Below, piece by piece: positions 9,371 to 18,186 of a DNA stretch of 64,000 bases. Numbering within the stretch: position 1 is the first letter of the stretch; every line of letters begins with the position of its first letter. The translations under genes were made by a program, and so were the position numbers. The notes below the pieces were generated by a model, which worked only from the letters and a program-made list of their open reading frames with translations, was not told where the DNA came from and ran no database searches. This DNA comes from Nocardia mikamii NBRC 108933 (GTDB lineage: Bacteria; Actinomycetota; Actinomycetes; Mycobacteriales; Mycobacteriaceae). The stretch lies in NCBI RefSeq assembly GCF_001613505.1, contig NZ_BDCM01000004.1:310001-374000 (forward strand). The letters run 5' to 3'.

Positions 9371-9874
9371 CTACCTGTTCCCGTCGGAATCGGCCTGTGC
9401 CACACCGTTGTTCAGCGCATCGGTCAGCGGGTCGCTCTGCAGGGCGACGAACACCTCGACCGTGCGCGCCTCCGGATAGTGCTCGAAGTCGCCGGTGTAG
9501 GCCCGCACCAGCGCGCCGGCCGCTTCCAGATCCCAGACCGCGCGCCAGATCGAGACGATGGTGTCGCCCAGGTTGTCACCGGTGCGCAGGAAGCGCGCGA
9601 ACTTCGCCGCGGGGACGCGGGCCAGCACATCGCCGGGCTGCAGATCGTCGAGGCTTTCACACTGATACCCGACGATATGAGTGAGATAGGAACCGATCTC
9701 GGGCGCGTGGTCGACATAGGCGGTCGCCGGCGGGCCGGGTAACCGGCGCGCCAGGGTTCGCTTCCACGCCTCTTCCACCTTCTGCCGGCGCGGTCCCTCG
9801 ACCGCCAGCGCCGGGCTGCGTAGCACCGTGCCCGCCACCAGTGTTTCGTGGCGCTCAACCACTTCGAAATCCAC
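9371..9874 (-). CDS. GyrI-like small-molecule-binding domain protein, copy 2
   Basis: A 167-residue paralogue of the next gene, first in a two-gene operon. It shares the opening (FEVVERHETLVAGTVLR), the central GYQCESLDDLQPGDVLARVPAAKFARFL and the closing strand (RTVEVFVALQ), with an additional polar C-terminal tail of about 25 residues after the domain. Divergence between copies is large, so the two probably bind different ligands. The start is GTG 9872-9874. The second ponA-like gene ends about 110 bases upstream on the same strand. Confidence 0.8.
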   Translation of the reverse strand: MDFEVVERHETLVAGTVLRSPALAVEGPRRQKVEEAWKRTLARRLPGPPATAYVDHAPEIGSYLTHIVGYQCESLDDLQPGDVLARVPAAKFARFLRTGDNLGDTIVSIWRAVWDLEAAGALVRAYTGDFEHYPEARTVEVFVALQSDPLTDALNNGVAQADSDGNR

Positions 9875-9985
9875 CCGTGTCGCCCCTAATGTCTCGTGTT
9901 CAACCCCGTTCCACCCTATCGGCGTGTGCTGGGTGATGGCCGGATAACTCCAATTCGTTTCATCACAGCGTGCCGGATCGGACCG

Positions 9986-12277
9986 TCATCCGGGTACCGG
10001 GACGGTCAGTCCAGGAAAGATCTCCACCTGCCGCGGCGGTGGTGGCGGTGGCGGTGGTGGCGGCGCGGGTGGAATGACGATCACCGGCGGTGGCTGCCGC
10101 TCCGACTGCGACGGTGGTTGCAGAATGTCGAACGGTGCGTTCCCGGTCGGCTGCGGCGGCGCTGCCTGCGTCTCCGGCTCCGCGAACGGCCCGGCCGAAT
10201 TCGGCGGCGGGGGCGCCGCGAACGGCCCGGCCGCGGCGCTCGGATCGGCGTCGGCGAACTGCTCGACCGGCGTGCCGGCGAGCGCACCGTCCATGGTGCG
10301 TTTCCAGATGTCGGACGGTAGCCCGGAGCCGTAGATCAGGCCGCCGCCCGCGGTACGGATCGGCTCGGGCTGATCGGTGCCCACCCACACCGCCGTGGAC
10401 AGCGAGGGGGTGAACCCGATCATCCAGGCGTCCTTGTTCTCGCCGGTGTCACCGAGCTGCGTGGTCCCGGTCTTGGCCGCCGACGGCCGCCCCGCCAGAT
10501 TGTGGCCGTTCGAATATCCGGGGATGGGCTGCATCGCCTTGGTGGTCGTATCGGTGATCCCGCGCGGGAAGCGCTGCTGCGGCGGCGGCAGCTGCCCCGC
10601 CCCCGGCGCCCCGCGATCGAGCAGTACGCGGCCGTCCCCGGCCACCACCCGCTGCACGAAATACGGCTGGTGATAGCTGCCCGCCGCCGCGATCGTGGCA
10701 TAGGCCGAAGCCATGTCGACGGGCCGCACCGAATACACGCCGAGCACGACCGTGGGCGCCGGCTGCCCGTCCGGCTCCGACAGCGAGGTGCCCGGCACAC
10801 CCGGGATCTGCAGCGGAATACCGGCCTGATGGGCGGCATCGGCCACCGACCGCGGCCCGATGGCCTGCGTGAGCCGGATGAAACTGGTGTTCAGGGAACG
10901 CTTGTAGGCCTCGGCGAGACTGCAGGTCCCGCAGGATTCGCCCTCGACGTTGGTCACCCGCACCCCGTTCACCACGACCGGCGAACTGTCCAGCTGGGAC
11001 GTCAGCGTAAAGCCCTGCTGCAGCGCCGCCAGCATGGCGAAGGTCTTGAACGAGGACCCGGTCTGCAAGGGGGCCTGCGCGAAGTCGTAACCGACTCCGT
11101 CCTCACCGCCGTAGTAGGCCCGGATCGCGCCCGACCGCGGATCGATCGACACCACGGCACTGCGCAGCTGCGGCGGCTGGCCGTCGAGGGTGCGGTGCAC
11201 CGCGTCCAGCGCGGCCTGCTGCGCCTTGGCGTCGATGGTCGTCGTGATCTGCAGCGCCCCGGTATTGATCTCCTGATCGCCGATTCCCGCGGCGCGCAAC
11301 TCCTTCAGCACCTGGGTGCGGATCAGCCCGGCGGGGCCGCGGGCGGCGTCGTCGTCGGGTTTGGGGGGCGGCGCGATCGTCGGGAACTCCACTTTGTCGC
11401 GTTCGCCGAGCGGCAGCACGCCCATCCCGACCATGCCGTCGAGCACATAGTTCCAGCGGGCCTTCAGCTGGTCGAGGTGCGTCTCGGGGTCCAGGATCGA
11501 TGGCGTCCGTACCACCGCCGCCAGCACCGCGCCCTCGGCGAGGGTCAGCTGCGAGACAGGTTTGTCGAAGTAGGCCCGCGCGGCGGCGGCGATCCCGTAG
11601 GCGTCTCGGCCGTAGTAGATGGTGTTGAGGTATGCGGCGAGAATGTCGTCCTTGCTCCACTGCCGCGCCATCTTCGCCGAGATCACCAGCTCCCGCATCT
11701 TGCGCGACAGGGTGCGTTCCGAGCTGAGGAAGGCGTTCTTGACGTACTGCTGGGTGATGGTGGACCCACCGCCCGCATCGTCGCGGCCGAGCAGATTGTC
11801 GCGCGCGGCCCGCAGGAAGGCCGGCGCCGAGAATCCGGGATTGCGGTAGAAGTCGCGATCCTCGGCCGAGAGCATGGCGTCGCGCATGGTCTGCGGCACC
11901 TCCGACAGCGGCACCGGTGTGCGGTTCCCTTCGGGGGGAACGATTTTCGCGAGGACCGTCGTTCCGTCGGCCGCGGTGACGGTGGCGATCTGATTGGTCT
12001 GCACCGCACTCGGATCGGGTATCTCGGCGCTCCAGTACGCCAGTACCAGCAGCAACGACGGAATCGCGACGAAGATCAGGAACAGCGCCAGCAGCAGGCG
12101 CCGAATTCGCTGCCCGCGAGTGCGCGGCGGGCGGTCGCCGGCGCCGGCCGGTTTCTCGCGGCGGCGGGGACGGCCGCTGTTCGGCCGGGACGCACCGTCG
12201 AGCTGCTTCCACCCTGCAATCGAGGCATAAGGCGCCGTTTCCGGGCGGCCACGCCGCGGTTTGCGGGTCGAGCTCAC
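9986..12277 (-). CDS. Second PonA-type class A penicillin-binding protein
   Basis: A 763-residue bifunctional peptidoglycan synthase closely related to PonA1. It has a short basic cytoplasmic segment (about 65 residues), one membrane helix (LLLALFLIFVAIPSLLLVLAYW), the GT51 domain ([39 protein letters not shown]) and a complete transpeptidase domain (TGSSFK, SLNTS, KTGTTQ). The C-terminal 100 residues are Pro-rich with a run of 10 prolines. GTG 12275-12277 is favoured by GGAGG/AGGAG 6-8 bases upstream; ATG 12281-12283 is only two bases from it. Both PonA proteins have a Cys-Gly-Thr-Cys element before SLNTS. It lacks the long cytoplasmic Pro-rich arm of PonA1. Confidence 0.93.
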   Translation of the reverse strand: MSSTRKPRRGRPETAPYASIAGWKQLDGASRPNSGRPRRREKPAGAGDRPPRTRGQRIRRLLLALFLIFVAIPSLLLVLAYWSAEIPDPSAVQTNQIATVTAADGTTVLAKIVPPEGNRTPVPLSEVPQTMRDAMLSAEDRDFYRNPGFSAPAFLRAARDNLLGRDDAGGGSTITQQYVKNAFLSSERTLSRKMRELVISAKMARQWSKDDILAAYLNTIYYGRDAYGIAAAARAYFDKPVSQLTLAEGAVLAAVVRTPSILDPETHLDQLKARWNYVLDGMVGMGVLPLGERDKVEFPTIAPPPKPDDDAARGPAGLIRTQVLKELRAAGIGDQEINTGALQITTTIDAKAQQAALDAVHRTLDGQPPQLRSAVVSIDPRSGAIRAYYGGEDGVGYDFAQAPLQTGSSFKTFAMLAALQQGFTLTSQLDSSPVVVNGVRVTNVEGESCGTCSLAEAYKRSLNTSFIRLTQAIGPRSVADAAHQAGIPLQIPGVPGTSLSEPDGQPAPTVVLGVYSVRPVDMASAYATIAAAGSYHQPYFVQRVVAGDGRVLLDRGAPGAGQLPPPQQRFPRGITDTTTKAMQPIPGYSNGHNLAGRPSAAKTGTTQLGDTGENKDAWMIGFTPSLSTAVWVGTDQPEPIRTAGGGLIYGSGLPSDIWKRTMDGALAGTPVEQFADADPSAAAGPFAAPPPPNSAGPFAEPETQAAPPQPTGNAPFDILQPPSQSERQPPPVIVIPPAPPPPPPPPPPRQVEIFPGLTVPVPG

Positions 12278-12817
12278 GATCATCTCCTCCCGGAGCGTTG
12301 GCGAACCAGCGAGAAACAACGATCCCGACCAGCCTACGGGGCCGGTCGATGGTCGACCAGAACAGCTAATGCCCAGTAAATCGCAAACTCACTCGGAAAC
12401 CGGGTGCGACCGGCCGACGGCCCGTCGGTGTGAGCGGAACAACGGCGACGGCAACCGGACTCGCGGCCGTCCGGGCCGACGCGCGACGGGGGCGAGACGC
12501 AACGGGTACTCGACGCCGCGCCGACGGCCGGGTTGCCGATTCGGAAACGGATGAATTAGACCTTCGGCGTGCATTGTGTGAAGTGGGGCACCAGCGGTCG
12601 TTCCGGATGGTAGCTCGTCGAACTGCCTGGTAGCTTCCGTTTTGCTCCCGTGCAACGTCGCGCATCGCATTCGACCTCTCACTCGCCGAACGTCTTCTTC
12701 CTGCCTTCCGTGTGCCTCTGCCGTCCAGCAAGAGGCGGGAATCGTCATATTCGTCCACCGCCGATCGCGCGGGTCGTCGTCGACCCCGAAATCGGTGGTG
12801 GTGTCGATGGAGCCGTC
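12278..12817. other. Long divergent intergenic region
   Basis: About 540 bases separate the second ponA-like gene from the divergent MFS gene. Possible frames here are low-complexity Arg/Ala/Ser translations without ribosome sites or family resemblance. A small dyad (CCGACG-GCC-CGTCGG, 12414-12428) is present, and base composition falls between about 12540 and 12660. Promoters for both flanking genes must lie here, but no clear -35/-10 pair stands out. Confidence 0.5.
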
Positions 12818-13996
12818 ATGACACGCACCCTCGCGATGCCTCCGAATCGCGTCCTCGAAATCCCCCACGACGTCGTGCGCAGTCGTGGCCTGCTGACGGG
12901 CTACTTCGCCGGCCTCGGCGTGGTGATGGCCGTCTGGGGAACCCGCATCCCCGCCGTCCAGGAAGCCGCCGGACTCGGCACGGCCGGGCTGGCCGGGGTC
13001 CTGCTCGCCGCGGCGATCGGTATGGTCGCCGGACTCCAGGTGGGTGGTCGCCTCGCCCGTCCCGCGCGATTGCCCCCGCTGCTGACCGCCGGCGGAATCG
13101 GTCTGGCCCTCGGCCTCGCGTTGGTCGGCAGCTGCCGAATGCCGCTCGCGCTCGCCGCCGCCGCGCTGTGCTTCGGTGCCGCGCACGGTGTCTTGGACGT
13201 CGCGGCGAACTCCGCCGCGGTGCGCTGTCAGAACGCCTACGGCCGGCCGATCATGTCGGGCCTGCACGCGGCCTACAGCCTCGGCGCACTGGGTGGGGCG
13301 GTCATAGCCGTTGTGGCCGCTCATATTTCGCACACCTACGTCTTCGGTGTCACCGCGGCCGCGGTCGTCCTCGCGACGATCGCGGCGGCGCCCGCCACGC
13401 GCTGCATCGGCTCGCCGGTTGCGGACACGGCGGCGGTGACGCGTGAGCGTGCGCCGGGACTGTCCCGGTCTCGGATCTGGTTGCTGGGCGCACTGGCCGC
13501 CGCATGTCTGCTCGGCGAGGGCGCGGCCGCCGATTGGTCGGCGGTGCACCTGACCGGGCTGCACGCCTCGGCCGCGATCGGCGCCGCCGCCTACGCCGCG
13601 TACAGCGCCGCGATGGCGGGCGGCCGCCTCGTCGGCGATCGACTCACCACCCGCTTCGGGGCGCCGAAAGTCGTTCGGACGGGTGCGATTGCGGCCTCGG
13701 CCGGACTTCTCACCGGTGTGGCGGTGAACGATGTGCCGTTCGCGCTGGTGGGCTGGGCCGTCTTCGGTCTCGGCCTGGCCGTCACGATTCCTTCGCTGTT
13801 CAGCACGGCCGGGACGGGAGGTCCGCGCGCCGTCGCCGCCGTGGCCGTCGCCGGATATCTCGGACTACTCGCGGGACCGGCCCTCATCGGTGCCGTGGCC
13901 ACCGTCACGACCCTTCCTGTCGCCCTCGTGTTGCCCGCCCTGCTCGCCGCGGGCGTGGCCGCGCTGTCTCATCGAGCATTGGAGAACCAGTGGTAA
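12818..13996 (+). CDS. MFS family transporter
   Basis: A 392-residue hydrophobic protein with about 12 membrane helices, of the small MFS group that resembles fucose permease/YbjJ-type exporters (WGTRIPAVQEAAGLGTAGLAGVLLAAAIGM, GVLDVAANSAAV, and GLHAAYSLGALGG are typical of that group). The central loop carries the second-half motif AMAGGRLVGDRLTTRFG. The ATG at 12818 is preceded by GGAG (12809-12812). Long upstream in-frame residues are Arg/Pro-rich and not part of the protein. Its stop overlaps the HAD gene start by 7 bases, so the two are cotranscribed. Substrate is unknown. Confidence 0.85.
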   Translation: MTRTLAMPPNRVLEIPHDVVRSRGLLTGYFAGLGVVMAVWGTRIPAVQEAAGLGTAGLAGVLLAAAIGMVAGLQVGGRLARPARLPPLLTAGGIGLALGLALVGSCRMPLALAAAALCFGAAHGVLDVAANSAAVRCQNAYGRPIMSGLHAAYSLGALGGAVIAVVAAHISHTYVFGVTAAAVVLATIAAAPATRCIGSPVADTAAVTRERAPGLSRSRIWLLGALAAACLLGEGAAADWSAVHLTGLHASAAIGAAAYAAYSAAMAGGRLVGDRLTTRFGAPKVVRTGAIAASAGLLTGVAVNDVPFALVGWAVFGLGLAVTIPSLFSTAGTGGPRAVAAVAVAGYLGLLAGPALIGAVATVTTLPVALVLPALLAAGVAALSHRALENQW

Positions 13997-14652
13997 GCCT
14001 TGAATCCGACCCGCCCGCCGACATCGACGCGGTCATCTTCGACTACAACGGTGTCATCGGTCTGCAGCCCACGACACCCATGTGGAGCGGCCTCGCCGAA
14101 CTCGCCGGATGGCGCGCCGACGACCTCACCCACTTCCAGACCACGTTCTGGAGCGCCCGCGAACCCTACGATTCCGGCGAATTCGACGACACGGACTTCT
14201 GGACCGCGGTACTCGGCCGCCGGCCCGAACCGGAATTGCTCACCCGGTTGCGCGAGGTCGACACCGCCCTGTGGACGCGGACCGACCACCGCGTCCTCAC
14301 CCTCCTGCGGCAGGTCCGGCAGGCGGATCTGCCGATGGTGCTGCTGTCCAACGCGCCCCATCCGGTCGGCGATGCGCTCGATGCCTCCGACTGGCGTGGG
14401 CTGATGACCGATGCCCTCTACTCGGCCCGTCTCGGCATGAACAAACCGCACCCCGACACCTACCGAAATGCCCTGGCCGCCACCGGAGTCGGTGATCCCG
14501 GCCGGGTGCTGTTCATCGACGACCGACCCGACAACTGCGAAGCGGCGGCACAGCTCGGCCTGCGAACCCTCCACTACACCGGCTCACCCGCCGATATCGA
14601 AATACACCTCGATTTCGGCGCCGGCCGCCTGATTTCGGGAGCACATGGGTAA
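13990..14652 (+). CDS. HAD superfamily hydrolase-like protein
   Basis: A 220-residue HAD-fold protein with motif I VIFDYNGVIG, motif II LLSN, a motif III Lys in GMNKPHPDTY and motif IV LFIDDRPDNCEAA. In motif I the second aspartate of the usual DxD is Asn (D-Y-N), as in dehalogenase- and epoxide-hydrolase-N-domain-like members rather than classical phosphatases. The GTG at 13990 lies within the MFS coding end and follows GGAG at 13981-13984 with 5-base spacing, so translation is coupled to the transporter. Natural substrate unknown. Confidence 0.82.
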   Translation: MVSLESDPPADIDAVIFDYNGVIGLQPTTPMWSGLAELAGWRADDLTHFQTTFWSAREPYDSGEFDDTDFWTAVLGRRPEPELLTRLREVDTALWTRTDHRVLTLLRQVRQADLPMVLLSNAPHPVGDALDASDWRGLMTDALYSARLGMNKPHPDTYRNALAATGVGDPGRVLFIDDRPDNCEAAAQLGLRTLHYTGSPADIEIHLDFGAGRLISGAHG

Positions 14653-14691
14653 CTTCCCGGGCACGGAGAGGCGGAGGAGTCCGACGTTCCG

Positions 14692-15543
14692 CTAGCTCTT
14701 GACGCCGCCCGCGGTGAGGCCGGAGATGATGCGGCGCTGGAACAGCAGCACCATGATCACCAGCGGCACGGTGACGATGATGCCCGCCGCCATGATCGCC
14801 GCATAGGGCTGCACCAGCGGATCGTTACCGGAGAACCGCGCGATCGCGACCGTCACCGGCTCGGTCCGGTCCACCGAGAGCAGACTGGCCAGCAGGTACT
14901 CGTTCACCGCGGCGATGAACGCCAGGATCGCCGTGGTGAACACCGCGGGCGCGGCCAGCGGCAGCATCACCAGCCGGAAGGCCTGGAACCGGGTGGCGCC
15001 GTCGATGCGGGCCGCCTCCTCGAGTTCCCACGGCAGTTCGGCGAAGAACGAGGCGAGGACGTAGACCGTCATCGGCAGCACGAAGGAGATGTTCGGAATG
15101 ATCATCGCCTGGTAGTGCCCGATCCAGCCGATGTTGGTGAACAGCTGGAACAGCGGCGTCACCAACACGACCACCGGGAACATCGAGGCGCTCAGGATCA
15201 AGCCGGCGACCAGCGTCTTACCGCGAAAAGCCATGCGCGCCAGCGCATAGGCGGCCATCATGCCGATCAGCAGTGCGATCACGGTGGTGGCCGTGCCGAT
15301 GACGACGCTGTTGGTCAGCGCCCGCCCGAAGTCGTTGCCGCGGCTGGTGTCGAACGCGTTGCGGAAGTTCTCGAAGGTCACGTGGGTGGGCCACGGGGTG
15401 TTGTCGAAGGTGTAGTCCGGATCGCGGAAGGCGGTCACCGCCATCCAGTAGAACGGGGCCAGGCCCCAGATCAGCACGATCAGCGCACCGACGTACACCC
15501 GTGCGGACCGCCACGGTTTGCGGCCGGAGGTAGCAGTGGTCAT
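14692..15543 (-). CDS. Sugar ABC transporter permease, SugB/MalG type
   Basis: A 283-residue inner-membrane permease with six predicted helices. The cytoplasmic EAA loop that docks the ATPase is clear: EEAARIDGATRFQAFRLVMLPL. An N-terminal helix and periplasmic loop with FYWMAVTAFR are typical of MalG-type subunits. Its ATG overlaps the stop of the partner permease (TGATG). It is last in the binding protein-permease-permease operon; no ATPase gene follows, and the next gene converges from the other strand. The likely ATPase partner is the MsiK/SugC-like protein at 24.2-25.3 kb. Confidence 0.9.
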   Translation of the reverse strand: MTTATSGRKPWRSARVYVGALIVLIWGLAPFYWMAVTAFRDPDYTFDNTPWPTHVTFENFRNAFDTSRGNDFGRALTNSVVIGTATTVIALLIGMMAAYALARMAFRGKTLVAGLILSASMFPVVVLVTPLFQLFTNIGWIGHYQAMIIPNISFVLPMTVYVLASFFAELPWELEEAARIDGATRFQAFRLVMLPLAAPAVFTTAILAFIAAVNEYLLASLLSVDRTEPVTVAIARFSGNDPLVQPYAAIMAAGIIVTVPLVIMVLLFQRRIISGLTAGGVKS

Positions 15544-16577
15544 CAGTGTGCCTTCCGCTGTTCTTCCTGCGTCGCCACCGCATTGGCGCCCAGTATCTTC
15601 ACCAGCACGAACGCCACCGCGAAGATCATCAGGAAGGTGAGCACCGACAGCGCGGCCGCACTGTTGGAGCCCTGCCGCACCTGATCGACCACGAGGATCG
15701 AGATGGTCCGGGTCGCCGGGTTGCCCTGCATCATGATGGCCGGAAGGTCGTAGAGCCGTAGCGCGTCCATGGTCCGGAACAGCACCGCGACCAGCAGCGC
15801 CGGCTTCAGCAGCGGCAGCGTGATGTGGGTGAAGCGCTGCCAGGCCGAGGCCCCGTCGACCTTGGCCGCCTCGTACACGTCGTTCGGAATCACCTGCAGT
15901 CCGGCGAGGATCAGCAGGGCCATGAACGGGGTGGTTTTCCAGACGTCGGCGATGATGACGGCGAATCGCGACCACCACGGATCGGTCTGCCACAGGATGT
16001 GCGTATGCAGCACCCGGTTGACCACGCCGTTGTACTGGAACATGAATTCCCACAACCGGGCCGTCACCGCGGTCGGGATCGCCCACGGGATCAGCACCGC
16101 GGCGCGCAGCAGCGCCCGCCCGCGGAACGTCTTGCCCATCACGGTCGCCATGCCGAGGCCGATGGTCGCCTCCAGCGTCACCGTGATCACCGTGAACAGC
16201 AGGGTGATGCCGATGGCCGCCCAGAACTGGGAACCCAGGTTGCCGGTGGGGCAGGGCTCGGTTCCGCCGCCGGGCAGGGTGCACTGCTGCAGCAACCAGT
16301 GCGTGTAGTTGCTGAACCCGGCGCTGCCGCCTTCGACGAACATGCCGGTGGCGGGGTCGAGTCCGGCGTCCTTCTGGAACGACATCCACACCGCGCGCAC
16401 CACCGGATAGCCGATGACGACCGCGAGCGCCACCAGCACCGGTGCGACGAACAACCACGCGCGTCCCGACCCCCGCGGGAGCCGTAAGCCCCGGGAGTTA
16501 CTGTCGCGCTTCGGTTTCGGGCTCACCGGCTGATCGTCGGGTGGCGCGAGATCGGTCGCACCCGAAGGACTCGACAC
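15543..16577 (-). CDS. Sugar ABC transporter permease, SugA/MalF type
   Basis: A 344-residue MalF-like permease with a polar N-terminal arm of about 35 residues, six or more membrane helices and the EAA loop YEAAKVDGASAWQRFTHITLPLL. A periplasmic loop between the first helices carries two Cys residues. GTG 16575-16577 is chosen because GGAG ends 8 bases upstream; a TTG at 16583 has almost no spacing. The stop overlaps the next permease. With the upstream lipoprotein it forms an importer resembling the trehalose-recycling LpqY-SugABC system. Confidence 0.9.
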   Translation of the reverse strand: MSSPSGATDLAPPDDQPVSPKPKRDSNSRGLRLPRGSGRAWLFVAPVLVALAVVIGYPVVRAVWMSFQKDAGLDPATGMFVEGGSAGFSNYTHWLLQQCTLPGGGTEPCPTGNLGSQFWAAIGITLLFTVITVTLEATIGLGMATVMGKTFRGRALLRAAVLIPWAIPTAVTARLWEFMFQYNGVVNRVLHTHILWQTDPWWSRFAVIIADVWKTTPFMALLILAGLQVIPNDVYEAAKVDGASAWQRFTHITLPLLKPALLVAVLFRTMDALRLYDLPAIMMQGNPATRTISILVVDQVRQGSNSAAALSVLTFLMIFAVAFVLVKILGANAVATQEEQRKAH

Positions 16578-16612
16578 GTTCAACTCTCCTACGGGGCAGA
16601 CTGCGGACAGGG

Positions 16613-17950
16613 TCAGGAGCCGGCGGCTTCGATGCCCTTCTGCATGCCGATGATCGCGTCATCGACTGATTTCTTACCGGTCAACGCAGCATATGCGTTG
16701 TCCTGGATGGCCTTCGACACCGCCGGATAGAAGGGGGTCACCGGACGCGGCACGGCGCTGGCGATCGAATCCTTCAGCGCGGGCAGGTACGGGAACTTCG
16801 CGATCAGCGCCGGATCGTCGTACATCGACGACCGCACCGACGGGAACGCGCCCTCGGCGACGATCCGCTGGGCGTCCTCGCTGATCAGGAAGCGCAGGAA
16901 GTCCAGCGCGGTGGCCTTGTTCTTGGAGTAGGCGCTGATGGCGGCGTTGTAACCACCGAGCGTGGAGGCGCCGATGCCGTCCTTACCGGGCAGCGGGGAG
17001 ACGCCGAAGTTGCCCTTCACGGCGGAGGAGTCGGCCTGGGCCACACCGTAGAAGTTGGGCCAGGTGCGCAGGAACAGCAGCTTGCCCGAGGCGAAGGCGT
17101 TCTGACTCTCCGGCTCCTTGTAGGAGATGGCCTCCTTGGGGATGTCGCCGTTCTTGTAGGCGTCGGTGAGCACCTGCAGGCCGGCGCGCGACTGCGGGGA
17201 GTTCACGGTCGCGGTTTTGCCGTCCGGGCCGACGAACGAGCCGCCGTAGGCGTTGATCACCTCGGCCGCGTTCACGGTCAGACCTTCGTAGGGCGCGAAC
17301 TGCCCTGCGTAGCAACCGATTCCGTGGTCACGCGCGATATTGCAGTCGGCCAGCAGCTCCGGCCAGGTCTTCGGCGGATTCGGGACCAGATCCTTGCGGT
17401 AGTACAGCAGGCCGCCGTTGGTGTTGCGCGGCGCGGCGTAGAGGGTGCCCTGGTAGGTCGCGCTGGCGACGGTCGGCGAGAGCAGCGTGGAGGTATCGAG
17501 AGCGAAGGAGTCCTTGAGCGGCTGGATCCAGCCCTTGGCCGCGAATTCCGCGGTCCACGGCACGTCCAGCGCCATCACGTCGTAGTCGGACTGCTTGGCC
17601 CGCATGTGCTGGGCCAGATCGTCGTACTGCTGGGAGGCGTCGTTGGACTGCTCCTTGAACGTCACCTGCTCGTTCGGATGGGCGGCGTTCCACCGGTCGA
17701 TGAGCTGCTTGACCGCACCCGTCTCGGTGGTGTCCTTACCCTCGACATAGGTGATCGGGCCGCGGCCGCCCAGGTTCTGGCCGGTCGGGTTGCTGCCGTC
17801 GCCGCTCGAACAGGCGCTCGTCAACCCGGCGGTGAGCAGCGCCACCGAGGCGGTGGCCAGTGCGGCGCGGGACACGAGGGACGAGCGTCGTGACGCGGCG
17901 CGCGCGCGAACCTTGCGCGCCTTGTTCGAGGACGCCTTGTTCAAAGCCAT
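16613..17950 (-). CDS. Extracellular sugar-binding lipoprotein, LpqY-like
   Basis: A 445-residue solute-binding protein with an Arg-rich start, hydrophobic signal segment and lipobox ending TSAC (Cys about residue 48). The core resembles mycobacterial LpqY, notably DVMALDVPWTAEFAAKGWIQPL, TLYAAPRNTNGGLLYYRKDL and AEGAFPSVRSSMYDDP. LpqY delivers trehalose released from mycolyl glycolipids; that substrate is an inference, since maltose/glucan binding is possible in this family. It heads the three-gene operon (36-base gap to the first permease). ATG 17948-17950 is used; an upstream in-frame extension is not supported. Confidence 0.88.
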   Translation of the reverse strand: MALNKASSNKARKVRARAASRRSSLVSRAALATASVALLTAGLTSACSSGDGSNPTGQNLGGRGPITYVEGKDTTETGAVKQLIDRWNAAHPNEQVTFKEQSNDASQQYDDLAQHMRAKQSDYDVMALDVPWTAEFAAKGWIQPLKDSFALDTSTLLSPTVASATYQGTLYAAPRNTNGGLLYYRKDLVPNPPKTWPELLADCNIARDHGIGCYAGQFAPYEGLTVNAAEVINAYGGSFVGPDGKTATVNSPQSRAGLQVLTDAYKNGDIPKEAISYKEPESQNAFASGKLLFLRTWPNFYGVAQADSSAVKGNFGVSPLPGKDGIGASTLGGYNAAISAYSKNKATALDFLRFLISEDAQRIVAEGAFPSVRSSMYDDPALIAKFPYLPALKDSIASAVPRPVTPFYPAVSKAIQDNAYAALTGKKSVDDAIIGMQKGIEAAGS

Positions 17951-18049
17951 CGATACTCCAGGGTCGTAACGAACACAGGTGCCATGCGTGAGCGCCCGCA
18001 CACTGCGCCGGTTGCACAAGGCAAGATACATTGTTCGGCTGCTCCATGG

Positions 18050-18144
18050 GATTCGGCGTCCGCCCCCGCCCTCCGTGGTTACGCAAGCTGCCGCCTCCGG
18101 ACGGGTGCTACCGCCGGATGGGACTCGGCGTCCGCCCCCGCCCG
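18050..18144 (+). repeat. Repeat-rich spacer with a dispersed element
   Basis: Two near copies of a GC-rich word, GGATTCGGCGTCCGCCCCCG (from about 18050) and GGACTCGGCGTCCGCCCCCG (from about 18121), flank CGTGGTTACGC (18074-18084) and CTGCCGCCTCCGG (18088-18100). The latter two words, in the same order, recur on the minus strand inside the 77-bp tandem repeats near 56.4 kb, so this appears to be a divergent member of one dispersed repeat family. Confidence 0.55.
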
Positions 18145-18186
18145 ATCAGGTGGCCATGTCGGTGGGTTCTCGTATCCTGGCCCTCG

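Noticed and set aside
10502..12379. 625-codon plus-strand open frame opposite the second ponA-like gene
   Set aside because: Same antisense shadow pattern; no domains and no ribosome site.
12366..12758. 130-codon minus-strand frame in the divergent spacer
   Set aside because: Low-complexity Arg/Ser/Ala sequence, no family resemblance or ribosome site.
12389..13564. 391-codon minus-strand frame overlapping the MFS gene
   Set aside because: His/Arg/Gly-rich translation antisense to a protein with clear membrane helices.
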